From Isochrysis galbana (Eukaryota; Haptophyta; Isochrysidales; Isochrysidaceae), in assembly GCA_018136815.1 (NCBI GenBank), contig CM030932.1, forward strand, positions 9,674,429-9,738,428: a stretch of 64,000 nucleotides of DNA, written 5' to 3'. The notes under the pieces are model-generated. The model was not told where the DNA came from, did no database searches, and saw only the letters and a program-made list of their open reading frames with translations. A program made the position numbers and the translations under genes. Within the stretch, counting starts at the first letter, position 1, and every line of letters begins with the position of its first letter. Below are positions 1 through 9,681 of this stretch, one piece after another.

Positions 1-2
1 GG

Positions 3-365
3 CCGACCCGGCGCCATACAAGACAGGATCCCATAGGGGAAATATCGCATCAAAACAGGTACTGGAAAGAGCAGCTTTGGACCCCCATCAGGGGAGACAG
101 CGGCAACAGGGAGGACGACACCGGGGAGACACTCCCCAGAGACGCCCAGAGGCACGCGGATGACCGCGCCTCGGGCGCTGGAACGACCAGCAAGACACCG
201 GCCCCAGAGGCCCAACCTAACCAGCATAATCACGAATTTGGGCCAACACAACAGACACTCCGCACAAAACCCGCGAGAGGGAGTGACAACGCGGTAGACG
301 CACTGAGACAACTGGACTCTAGAAAAAAAATCTTCTTAAAATTCCCCGCTACGCGTGCGGCGTGA
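3..365 (+). other. Open frame entering from the left edge
   Basis: An open frame of about 120 codons runs in from the left window edge with no start codon and stops at TGA 363-365. It reads hydrophilic residues with a short motif HQNRYWKEQLW near the start and then low-complexity Asp/Gly/Arg/Gln sequence. Its last codons run into the terminal tract of an inverted LINE-like fragment that begins at 323, so the natural C-terminus was probably lost when that fragment inserted. I do not recognise a family. It may be the end of an exon or part of another retroelement. Confidence 0.3.
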
Positions 366-1042
366 GGCAGTGTGCTAGTGTACCTCCCTACTACCCAACC
401 TTAACCCCTGACAACCCCCTCCCCCTTTCCCAGTTCCCTCTTTATCGGAGAAGCTGGTTCCGGGGAGGCCGCGCGCGCTGCTTCGGCCGGGAGTTGGAGA
501 GAAGGGGGCTGGAGACTGTGATTCGTCCTTTATGCTAGTGTTAATTCGGGTTGCCTTCTATTGTATATCGTGGGATCATCATTGATATCCTCCGCGGTTT
601 CTTCTAAGACGCGGTATTAAGTGCCCTAGGTGATGTTACGGATGTCTAGACCTCTCGCCGCCTGCAGGAGGTCTTCCGATGTTCCTAGGTTGAACTCCTT
701 GTCCACCGTGTAGAGCGGACTTATCAATTTCTTAATGTGTTTGTTACTCGGGGCGTGTAGCCCCATATTCTCTCGTTGTTTTTTCAGCCTCTGAAAGAAC
801 CCGACTTTCGCCGTTACTAATAGGTGGTATCTCGCAAGGATCGCTCTTAAGATCGACCTAACGGACCTGCCGTCCGCGTTGCCATATTGGATGTTATAAA
901 AGCTAGTTAGGATGTACCTCCACGCCAGGATGCCTAAGTATCCCGAGGAGGGGTGCGGTCTGTCCACTTGATAGCAGAAAAGTCGTTGGGCTGTTTCGGA
1001 TCCCGGCCTAAGGCTAATCCCCAGAAGTCCTTACCACCACAG
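323..1042 (-). mobile_element. LINE-like retroelement, 3' end fragment (copy A)
   Basis: On the minus strand, 967-626 encodes 113 residues almost identical to the plus-strand copy at 35483-35803 (shared stretches ILAWRYIL, FYNIQYGNADGR, SPLYTVDK). After the stop, a 3' untranslated segment runs to 323 and finishes in exactly eight T residues. The same terminal segment is found at 36132 (plus) and 46708 (minus). The related full-length ORF at 40151-41530 places this coding segment downstream of a Cys/His cluster, as in C-termini of non-LTR retrotransposon ORF2. Homology with copy B begins near 1042, so this copy is 5' truncated, as usual for target-primed insertion. Confidence 0.65.
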
Positions 1043-2676
1043 ACGCAGCAAGCTCCACCTCAACCCACTCAACAACCACCGCTGCCGGGCGTGAGTTAGA
1101 ACCCATGCACTTTTCATACATAAACATGATGATTATGTTTATGTGAATGAGAAGAGGCAGAGGGGAGGAGGGCGTTCCGCAAATAGGTGCTCTTCTATCG
1201 ATCCACCGATGTTTATGTGAATAAGAAGAGGAGGCAGAGGGGTTAAAGTTAAAGTTGCACGCTCGGCCTATCTATAGATCTAGGAGGTAGGAGGGGTAGG
1301 TTGCTCCTCTAACGGCCCTATCTATGGGTAAGTTTTGCTAGGTAAGTTGCTCGAGTTGCTCAATGTTGCCTGTGGCCCTTAAAGTTGCTCAAAAGTTGCT
1401 CGCCCTCTCAAACACCCCAAAGTTGCTCAAAAGGTTGCCGGCAACTCTTGTCAGGCCCTAGGCGTCATCACGTCCCTCGGCTAGGGCACGCTGCTTCACG
1501 CTTCACGGCATGAACATGGTGGAGCTGGAGTTCGCTGCGGACAACAAGCTCAAGCGTCGATGGGTGGCGAAGGCGAGCGTGCGCGTGCAGGTGTGTTGGC
1601 GCGTTGGCTGTGTTGTTTGTGTTGCGTGCGCACTGTTGCCCGTCCTTTGGTCTCACTTCCCGTTGTGCGCGCGTTGTTGATAAGGTCCAAGTCCATATGG
1701 ACGCCACCACCTCAAGTGATGAGGAGACAGGGTGCGTTGAGGTCCACGTTCTCACCCATCACGAAGGCCCTCAGCTTGCTGCGCATGAGAGCGCGCGCAA
1801 GATGAAGCAAAAGCCTCCACCTGTGGGGCCAGCCCGCACCCCACCCGCCTGGCCCGTCGTTCGTAGTGCACACGGGCTCCCCCCCCCGTAGGGGGGGTAG
1901 AGCGAGCGGGGGTGAGAGTGTGAGGTTTAGACGATGGCGAGCGTGATACCAGAGGGGTGTGAGTCAGTAGCAGCATAGCGAGCACCTTCAAGAATGTTTT
2001 TTTAAGTGGGATTGGCTAGGACTAGGACCTAAAATTATACATTATTTATTTAATTGTCTTCTCTGGTGTCGCGTCAAGTCATGTAGTGTTGTGTGCCGGC
2101 CACATTGCTTCGTCGCGAGCCGGCCCGCCCGAATTGCACACGAAACGCTGCAAGCAACCGTAGCACCTAGCCGCATCAGTGCCATAGCCATAGCGCGCAC
2201 AGTGAAGACTTCCGATTGCAGGCAAGACATGGGCGCGCACGATGATGGACAAGATGGCCGACAGCATATTACTGTCACAAATTGAACAGGGGCACTGATT
2301 GGCCATGTGTCATACCATGATCAACGGTGGAAGCGGGGGAAGGGGAGACGAGAGTCCAACAAGAACTCTTGCCCATGCATTTTACTACTTGTGCAGGACC
2401 GCATAGACTCATGATTGGTGACGACGAGAGCGAGTAAAATGTGAAGCCATGTACTGAATATCAACAAATTTGCTTGATGCTGTCGATGACCCGAGGGCAA
2501 GGGCATGCAATAAGACGGCTGTGTGAGAACTCTCGGCGTCGGCAGATCGGGGTCCGCAGGATGACAGCTGCTCAACTATGATTGACTCGGTCTTTGAGCA
2601 TGGCCACATAGCACAACATTCGAAGCAAGAGGTGGAGCATGGGCGCGTCTTCCATAGGCCAGAGCAAACAAATCGC
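1043..2676. repeat. Non-coding stretch with AAGTTGCTC decamer repeats and a second LINE 3' end
   Basis: No convincing gene is seen. From about 1240 to 1445 the motif AAGTTGCTC and close variants recur at irregular spacing. Around 1895-2007 the sequence resembles the 3' terminus of the LINE-like element at 42640-42769, ending in the same CACCTTCAAGAATGT followed by a T run, so this looks like another 3' truncated copy. Short open frames elsewhere overlap on several strands and show no domain. Confidence 0.4.
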
Positions 2677-3180
2677 CTACGCTGTCAACTCTTCTAGCTT
2701 CTCGCGCAGCGAGGCCTCGTCGGCGCCGCGCACCATGCCAACCTTCTCTCCGTCTTTAAAGAAGAGAAAGGTCGGCATTGAGGAGACCCCGAGCTCAGCG
2801 GTGAGCTCCGGAAGCTCGTCGACGTCAATCTTTAGCAGGAGGGCTGTCTCACTATACTCGTCCGCTAACTCTGCGTATACAGGCGCAATACGCTGGCACG
2901 GGCCGCACCAGGTCGCTGTGAAGTCGAGGACCACCAGCCGTGCCTCGTTCTCGCGGATTTCCTCCCACTCCTCTACACTCTCGAGCTGCTGGACGCCACC
3001 GCGCAGCCTGAGGAGGGCGGGGCGCAGTACGTCCTGCCGCTCAGTCCGTGCCGCGCACGCTGGCACGGTGGGCGTGCTCGATACCGACGCCGACGCCGTG
3101 GCGAGGGAGAGCAGCAGAGCCAGGGACAGCGGCATGATCGCGCGACGGCGAGGTCGCGAGGTCTGCGCCCTCTCATACAT
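2677..3180 (-). CDS. Secreted or organelle-targeted thioredoxin
   Basis: Thiol-disulfide reductase of the thioredoxin fold. The frame encodes 167 residues from ATG 3180, but the second ATG (3133-3135) starts directly at a strong signal peptide (MPLSLALLLSLATASA), so I prefer that start, giving 152 residues. The signal is followed by a linker with an LRLRGG motif, then a single thioredoxin domain with the active site WCGPC and the conserved cis-proline loop SSMPTFLFF. The active-site pair is ordinary Cys-Cys. The leader suggests entry into the secretory pathway or a complex plastid. It is one exon. The flanks are retroelement debris on one side and an inverted-repeat element on the other, so context adds nothing about its substrate. 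Confidence 0.9.
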   Translation of the reverse strand: MYERAQTSRPRRRAIMPLSLALLLSLATASASVSSTPTVPACAARTERQDVLRPALLRLRGGVQQLESVEEWEEIRENEARLVVLDFTATWCGPCQRIAPVYAELADEYSETALLLKIDVDELPELTAELGVSSMPTFLFFKDGEKVGMVRGADEASLREKLEELTA

Positions 3181-3441
3181 GATCGTAATACTACTTTCTA
3201 TACATAAAGTACTCTACTCTAGAGCTATTCCCCATACTCGACAATGGTAATTGGCAGCCTTCAAGTACCTAGTAGTAAAACGACTGAGTATTTGCGCCGC
3301 TACAAGTAGGGGGTAAAAAAATACGCGCGTTCACTTTTTTAGGGGGGGTGAGTAAATAATTGACGGGTGTTCATTTTCATTGTCGCGCGCCGTTAGTTGG
3401 GTGTGTTCGCGGCGCAGCCGCGGGGTGCATTTCGTGGTTTC

Positions 3442-3656
3442 GCTTGGTTGCCTAGATGCCTAGATGGGAAATACGTATTCACCGTATTTGGCCAGAGGCC
3501 AAATACATATGTATTTGGCTGTATTTGAAGCGCGTCCTGGGTTGTAGGCCTCGAATGTATTTGAAATGTATTTGGCCTCCCGGCCAAATACATATGCATA
3601 TGTATTTGGCTGTATTTGCAGGCCCCTGCACCGTATTTCCCATCTAGGCTTGGTTG
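3442..3656. mobile_element. Small inverted-repeat transposon (MITE) with ATACG ends
   Basis: Terminal inverted repeats CCTAGATGGGAAATACG (3459-3475) and its complement (3632-3648) enclose about 190 bp rich in GTATTTGG motifs. A 9-bp direct repeat GCTTGGTTG lies on each side (3442-3450 and 3648-3656), consistent with a target-site duplication. No coding capacity is present. One end of the same family recurs at 23753 and a diverged copy at 27183-27460. Confidence 0.6.
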
Positions 3657-4110
3657 AGCGCCGCGTTTAGCGTTTACGCGGCGCGAGGAGAATTCTCAGG
3701 GGTTTTGACAGTGTTCACTTTATGGGTCAAGGGAGTAGTAGGTAGTTGACTATTTTCAAACGGTCAAAAAGTTTGAGTTGAGTTCGCGTTCGACTACTTT
3801 TTTACCACCTACTTGTACTGCCACTAGCCACTAGCCATGCACCAGCACGCCAAGCCACGACACACATGACTGCATTAAGACCCACGGCACAAAACTAAAG
3901 TTTATACTTGATTCGCCCATGACCCATGAGCCATGAGTGAGAAAGTGCAATTTGAAGTTCCCCCCCCTTTTTTTCTTTTTTCACGGTCCCCCCGCTCATT
4001 TTGGTGTATAAGCAGCTTTGCCCCTCATTTTCATTTTTGACGGCCGGAGGGGTGAGGGGTAGCGGCCACCTGCCATTATTAAGAAGATGCAACCTGAGGT
4101 TCGAGGTTCA
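3657..4110. other. Non-coding spacer
   Basis: AT-richer sequence with homopolymer runs (for example 3960-3980). No domain, RNA gene or clear repeat boundary was found between the two MITEs. Confidence 0.4.
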
Positions 4111-4557
4111 GTTTTTTTCCTAAGTTGTTCCACAGGTACCGGTACCGGTACCGGTGGACCGGTACCGGGTCCGCCGGACCCGGTGGTGCGTACAATATGG
4201 TAGCCGGGAGGGCTGTGCGCTGTGCTCGAGTGGGAAGAGGAAATGGAGATGGAGATTGAAGTTGAAGATCCCCCAACGGAGGAAGTGGGGGAGGGGGAGG
4301 AGGAGGAGGAGGAGGAGTTCTCATAGCGAGCGTGGCGGGAGCGCGTGGACGGCGATCTCTCGGTGTGGGCGGTGGGCGTGGGCGTATTGCGTATTGTGTA
4401 GCTGTCTGTATGTACACTAAGAGTATCTAATGTTATAATTAGAGTATTATAATAAGTACCACAGGTACGGTACCGTACCGGTACCGGTACCGGTACCGGT
4501 TGAAGCCTCTCAAGACCCGGTGGAACCGGTATACGGTGGAACAACTTAGTTTTTTTC
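4111..4557. mobile_element. MITE with GGTACC arrays and 9-bp target duplication
   Basis: Terminal inverted repeats TAAGTTGTTCCAC (4121-4133) and GTGGAACAACTTA (4536-4548) are flanked by the direct repeat GTTTTTTTC (4111-4119 and 4549-4557). Just inside each end lies an array of the self-complementary unit GGTACC (4135-4165 and 4463-4500). The interior has no convincing gene. The 8-9 bp duplication is compatible with hAT-type transposition; classification stays tentative. Confidence 0.7.
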
Positions 4558-5196
4558 ACCCTGGACCCTGGCCCCGGCCTCCTCTTCCCTCTTCAAAAAA
4601 AAACCTGAAGATTCTGGATTCTGGGCTGCACACCTACACCTACTATCTACTATAGCTATAGCCTATAGTTCCAGGTCCTCCCGTCTCTATCTCTACATAC
4701 ACGGACACCGCCCTTATCTTCCCTCCCCCTCCCTCCCTCCCCTGCCCCCCTTCGTTCCTTTTTCTTCGGTCTTCGGTTTCCGGGGTCCGGCCCTGGTACA
4801 CTACCAAGGGCCTGGTTCGGAGCGTGGGGTCCACGGCCGCGTGTGCGGTGAGAATATTGACCGGTTTATTTTTATTATACACTGTCACACTACACAATAT
4901 CAATATGTAATAGTGGAATGCATCACAATATGACGGGACGTGTGTGTTTTGTTTTATCTCCCCACGGAGAGATCCCCGTCGGATCTCCGTGAATCTACCG
5001 CCCGACGCCTTCCGCCGCCTCCGATATCTCCCTCCTCCCCTTCCAGCTCTTTTCTTTTTTATGTACGCTCTCTCTTTCTTCCCTCGCCAGCCGCTCTTCT
5101 GCCCCTGTCTTCCTCATCCCCCTCAATCTCCTAGATTCAACTCTACAATATACTCTATACTACGCTTTCTGAGAGTTCCCTGAGTTCTCTTGAGAG
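4558..5196. other. Non-coding upstream region of the peroxidase exon
   Basis: Pyrimidine-rich sequence with no gene. The string GGTCCACGGCCGCGTGTGCGGTGAGA at 4825-4850 recurs at 27769-27793, indicating a dispersed repeat. The CT-rich stretch next to the peroxidase ORF may be its promoter and 5' untranslated region. Confidence 0.35.
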
Positions 5197-5547
5197 ATGT
5201 TAGCCCTCGCGCGGCGCTCGCTTGCCGCTCTCCTCCCCTCCTACCTTACTCTCTCTCCTCCCCTTTCTCCTGTATCTATACCCATCCCTCAGGTCCACCC
5301 ATCGCGGACCACTCCGGCCCCTCTCTCGCCTTCCCCCCCCCCCCCCCCCCCATTGTTCTCCTCTCCTCCAATGGCCGACTTCTCCTCCTCCTTCTACGTC
5401 AACGCGATCAAGTCGGACATCCGGAAGGCGCTCGTGAACCAGAAAGCCAACTCATGCCCCATGGCCGTTCGCCTCGCCTGGCACGCCTCAGGCACATACT
5501 CAAAGCACGATTCAACCGGAGGATCCAACGGAGCCACGATGCGGTCC
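5197..5547 (+). CDS. Ascorbate peroxidase, first exon only
   Basis: Class I haem peroxidase, which reduces hydrogen peroxide with ascorbate. From the ATG at 5371 the exon encodes 59 residues ending in GGSNGATMR, including [14 protein letters not shown]; Arg34, Trp37 and His38 match the distal catalytic residues (Arg38, Trp41, His42 of plant APX). The same frame is open from ATG 5197, which would add a 58-residue Pro/Ser-rich leader possibly used for targeting. A donor TCC|GTAAGC follows at 5547. No further exon with the proximal His or the rest of the domain is visible up to the gap at 5895 or beyond the retrotransposon that follows. The gene is therefore interrupted by insertion, misjoined in the assembly, or continued in the missing sequence. 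Confidence 0.8.
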
Positions 5548-5894
5548 GTAAGCGCTCTCTCTCCTTTCACTCGATCCTTGCCACCAACCCCCCCCCCTTC
5601 ACCATCCCCCCCCCTCCCACCTCCGACTCCCTCGCGCGCGCCCCTTGCACTCCCTGGCTCGATCCACCGCTCTCCCCCGCTTGCATCCCCTCTTCCTCCC
5701 CGACCCTTCTCCCTCCCCTCCTCCAGCCCTGCACTCAACCACCCCTCACTCGAGCGAGGGATGGTCCTGCTCTCTGGCACACAGACTCGCTCCAGAGACG
5801 CTGGACCCCTTGCCGCCGTTCTCAATCTCTCATCTCGATGGGGCACTCCTCTCCCTTTTTGCTGCCTGGACTCTTCCATTCCCCTGGCTTCCTT

Positions 5895-5994
5895 NNNNNN
5901 NNNNNNNNNNNNNNNNNNNNNNNNNNNNNNNNNNNNNNNNNNNNNNNNNNNNNNNNNNNNNNNNNNNNNNNNNNNNNNNNNNNNNNNNNNNNNN
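5895..5994. other. Assembly gap (100 N)
   Basis: A run of exactly 100 N, a conventional placeholder of unknown length. The 5' terminal repeat of the retrotransposon is already under way when sequence resumes at 5995, so its first part is lost here. Confidence 0.99.
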
Positions 5995-7099
5995 AGGAGC
6001 CAGGTCGCCTGTCACTCGCTGCGCGCTTGTCTCAGGCTCTCAGTTACCTTGTGAAGGCTTGTTTAGCTTCTTGCAAGGCTTGTCGTTTCTTGTTGGGTTC
6101 CGGTTCTTTCTTGGGACCTGCTGACTTTCGTTGTCGTCCAGGGCTGTTCTTCGTAGGTTCTGCTTGGCCTGGTTAGGGTTTCGTTGCCTTCCGGCGTTTG
6201 GCGTTGGCGTTCGGAAATTTCCTCTCACATTCCCTAGGTCCGCTACCCTTGGCTTGTAGGTCCTTGGCTTCTTTCTTCTCGGTCAAGGTTTTGGCGAGCG
6301 AGTCGGTTGCTCTAGCCGCTCGAGATTTGAGGTTTAATTTGCCATCTCCCCTTGGAGACCTGGTGTAGGTTCGCTTCCTGGTGAGGGAATCTTTCCCCTT
6401 GATGCAAGTTACATGCAAGCCTTGGCCCCTTTGGTGTTTCTTCCCCTTGGTTGCTACTCAGGGTTGTTCGTTAGAAGCGTCTAGAAGGTTCACGCTCAAC
6501 GGCAAGATTTATTCGGTCGTGAAGACATTCGTTGCGATCTGTATCCAAAGTGATCGCCGTGTCGCGCGACAGTGACGCTCCCCTTCGGACTCTCCGCTAC
6601 GTGGGAAGTTACAATGGAGACACGCTCCGGCCGTCGCTGCGGAGTCTCTCTCTCTCTCGCTCTCTCTCTCCGTCTCTCGCGACGTGTTTGAGTTATCGGT
6701 GATTTGGGGTCGCGGTTGCTTGATAATTTGCTTGGTTTGGGTGAATGATTCCGGTGTGTTCGTGGTCGGTGTATCCTGTTGTTCTCAGGCTCTTTGTCCG
6801 TCGTTGTTCGCTGCGTCGCTGCACTCTAGCAGCCTAGGCTCCCTCCCTGAGGGAAGAGTTCTTTGTAGGTCTAACAATCTCTTAAACCCAACACACTAGG
6901 GCCGCTAGGAGCGCCTCGCGCCCCACAGCCCTTCGTTCGCCGTTCGTTCCCGTCCAGACACCCAAATGGGGTTGCCCGACCCAGTCCAGAATTTCATTCA
7001 CCCGACTCCCGGTGGGGAGGAGGGCCAAAGCGCCGCGCTAGCCGCCGGTGCTGCTCGCGACGGAGTGGCTCAGAGCCCTCCGGCTCCGCTCGACTCGAC
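5995..7099 (+). repeat. 5' terminal repeat of the chromovirus (left part missing)
   Basis: Matches 17922-19032 along its full visible length. It contains a CT microsatellite (about 6642-6676) and, unusually, extends past the first Gag ATG at 6966 to end at ...CTCGACTCGACA (7099). The sequence after the repeat does not start with TGG, so no standard tRNA primer-binding site is evident there. The LTR may therefore be shorter than the repeat, with the second copy being the start of a tandem truncated element. Confidence 0.75.
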
Positions 7100-8032
7100 A
7101 AGCACGAAATCGAAGCTTGCGTCCTCGGCCGCAGAGGAGGAACCCCTCAGGGAACCTTCTCTGCCCGCTGCAGCTTTTGCTCCGTGGGATGTCCGAGTGA
7201 TCCCACGGCTTCTGAGGCTACACCAATGGCACCCATCACCCCGGCTGCTATCTCCACGACTGGCTCCGATCAGCTCGTGGCGGATGGCGAGGATTTGTCC
7301 GCTTCCTTCGGCACCCACCGGGTGCAATCACAGCGGGCCATGGTGGAGCATGACCCTCTCCCGCATGAGGCCAACTTCAGCGTCGCTGAGTTGGCCAATG
7401 AGGTGGAGGAGGGTCCCCTCCCTCTGATTCAGTTTGACCCCCCTCCTCACCTTCGAGATGATGAGTCTGAGGTCGGTGAAGGGGAGGGGATCAGCTTCCG
7501 AAGCCCCGCTTACCGGGACTATGCCCCGCCGTCATCAAAAGGGGTCTTTGATCAAGAGATCACCCCGATCGAGACGGCCGCGGCGCGTCAGGATGCGGAA
7601 ATGGCAAGGCTTCAAGCGCAGACCAACACCCTAAAAGGGGCTGTGGAGCGCCTACAGTCATCCCTTGCCGCGGCAGAGGCGAGGGAGGGGCTTCTCCGGG
7701 ATCAAGTTGAAGCAGGGTTCAAAGCCCTGACTCAGCTACTCCAAGCCCGCCAAGAGCCCACTTCAAGTCCGTCCATGGATCGGACCGAGGCGGCTGCGGA
7801 TTCTGCTAGGCCGGCTCAGAAGGAACCATCCATGGACGAGCCTCCTGCCCTAGACCAAAAGGGCCACGCCTCTCCGGCTACTAGGGTTCCACGGTCGGCG
7901 TACCCGACCTCCAAATCGGAATCCCGCCGCCAGGATCAGAGCCCTTACCGGGGCCCGACCCCGGTGGTGCCGTTCCGCCACCCTCGCGACCCCTGCCTTG
8001 CGGTGGGATGGATGAGCGAGAGGCAGTTGTAA
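6966..8032 (+). CDS. Chromovirus Gag N-terminal region (two overlapping frames)
   Basis: A first frame (6966-7427) begins MGLPDPVQNFIHPTP inside the terminal repeat; a second frame (7184-8032, 282 residues) takes over and ends in VGWMSERQL. The second contains an acidic segment and, near residues 130-180, a heptad-like stretch (AEMARLQAQTNTLKGAVERL) suggesting a coiled coil that could mediate Gag assembly. The two frames overlap by 244 nt and the second overlaps the main Gag frame by 25 nt. A single continuous Gag interrupted by length errors or small indels is the simplest reading; programmed frameshifting is less likely at two sites. It has no recognisable capsid motif by eye. Confidence 0.5.
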
Positions 8033-9681
8033 GCGAGTGGAAAAATCTCCTCGCCCTGCCCTCACGCGATCTGGCCGCCCTTTACCGCGACTCCGACGAG
8101 CATGAGCTCATCCACACCATTTTGAAGAGCAACCTCTCCCTGGCGGGCAACGTTTGGCATTGCCGAATTTTCATGGAGGAGGACCACTTGCTCAAATGGG
8201 TGCGTAGCCGCTTCTCAGCCGAGCAAACCCTTCACCATCAGGTCAGGATGGGCAAAGAGCTTTCGGAGCTCCGCTTCCCAAAGGCCCTCGCCTCCGATAA
8301 CGTTCAAACCGCGGCGACAGCCTGGAACGAATTTCGGCTAACTCTCATCAAGCCGTTGGAGCGGGCACTAGCGCTCGGCTGCGATCATCGCGAAATATTT
8401 ACCTCCCTCCTCGCGGCAGCCGGAGCCAATTCCAGCGGCAATTCTCGCATCTTCGCCTTCCTCCTCGATCTAGTGGAGGACCGCGCCCTCGCTCTCAATC
8501 CTGTCCTCGCTGCTGACGTCCTTCTTCGCAAATGCGACGGGACCTTCGCAAACGGGGCCGATGGTTTCGCGAAAGACTCGGCGTCGATGGAGTGGGACCG
8601 CATGAAGGAGCGCGAGGCCGGCGCTGATCTATGTGAGCTCAGCAAGAATTTGGTTCGCGCCTACATCCGCAAGCTTGGCGATTCCGCGGTTGACTCCACC
8701 AACGTGTGGGATCATCCAAACATGGCCCATGAGATCAACCAGAGGTTCGAAGAAATCATCCGGAACGATAAGGTTGATCCTCAGCGCGGCGTCGACAATG
8801 CGATTAAATTTGCGGAGGTGCTCGCGGAGACTCGTTTCCGCGTAGAGAACCACGAGCTAGGTCGGTCGGCGCTCTCGTGCGTCAACCTCTGCCAACGGTA
8901 CCTCAGCCCTTACGAGCAGGCCCGGGTGAAGCGTCATCAATCCCGCACCTCGACGAAGCAAACCGCGGCTAGCGTACGCACTAAGGCCTCAGGCGAGGCA
9001 AAGAACGAGACATCCTCGTCCCAGAAGACCGCTTCGACCACGGACATGGTCGCCGCCGTGCAGGCAGCCGTCCAAGCCACCGTGGCTGAAGCTCTTCGCG
9101 GACAGGGACACTCGCCTGCTTCGAAGCCTGATTATCGGGCTGCTGCACCGCCGGCAAGTTACCACTCCAACTCACCGTTGCCGGCTATACTAACCGATCC
9201 ACCCGGTCGAAAGGGAGGCTCGTCTCGGCCGCCCAGCCGTCGCTGCGATCCGCCGGCGAACGGCCAAGGGCTACCGCCTGATTTGGGCGTATCCCGGTGG
9301 ACGCCCGAGCTTTGGAATCGGGCCCGAGCCCGCTTCTGGGCCGTAGCAGGCTATGCCAAGCACCCAAGGGTCTCGGCGGCGCTAGCAAAGTGCCGACCGG
9401 CCGATAATTCAATGGAAACTCCACGGACGGACGATATCAATAGGGGAATCACCGAATGGACGAACGAAAACGGCTGTGCCTTCTGCGCTTTCCGACCTCA
9501 CGCTCCTCCTGGCACTCCAGCCAGCGAAGCCTGGAAATATGGCACGGGAGACGGTGCTCACAACCCCGTCATCTGTCAGCCATATATTCGCTTTCTGTGT
9601 GAGGCTGGCTGCGGAGAGTGTGGATCGGACGAGCACATTCATAAGCTTCTTCGCTCGATGGTCCGGGTTAAGCCTCAGTAG
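8008..9681 (+). CDS. Chromovirus Gag main frame
   Basis: 557 residues from ATG 8008 to TAG 9679-9681. The first 310 residues are largely helical, with conserved-looking Trp/Phe positions as in Ty3 capsid-like Gag; the middle is Ser/Pro-rich. The C-terminus lacks a standard CCHC knuckle and instead carries a Cys/His cluster (CAFC, then HNPVIC, then CEAGCGECG and HIH), a possible alternative zinc site for RNA binding. The downstream Pol frame is in the same phase and open immediately after the TAG, so the stop alone separates Gag from Pol. Identification as Gag rests mainly on position. Confidence 0.65.
   Translation: MDEREAVVSEWKNLLALPSRDLAALYRDSDEHELIHTILKSNLSLAGNVWHCRIFMEEDHLLKWVRSRFSAEQTLHHQVRMGKELSELRFPKALASDNVQTAATAWNEFRLTLIKPLERALALGCDHREIFTSLLAAAGANSSGNSRIFAFLLDLVEDRALALNPVLAADVLLRKCDGTFANGADGFAKDSASMEWDRMKEREAGADLCELSKNLVRAYIRKLGDSAVDSTNVWDHPNMAHEINQRFEEIIRNDKVDPQRGVDNAIKFAEVLAETRFRVENHELGRSALSCVNLCQRYLSPYEQARVKRHQSRTSTKQTAASVRTKASGEAKNETSSSQKTASTTDMVAAVQAAVQATVAEALRGQGHSPASKPDYRAAAPPASYHSNSPLPAILTDPPGRKGGSSRPPSRRCDPPANGQGLPPDLGVSRWTPELWNRARARFWAVAGYAKHPRVSAALAKCRPADNSMETPRTDDINRGITEWTNENGCAFCAFRPHAPPGTPASEAWKYGTGDGAHNPVICQPYIRFLCEAGCGECGSDEHIHKLLRSMVRVKPQ

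Noticed and set aside
2639-3250. 203-codon plus-strand frame opposite the thioredoxin
   Set aside because: It is the antisense of a clear thioredoxin gene.
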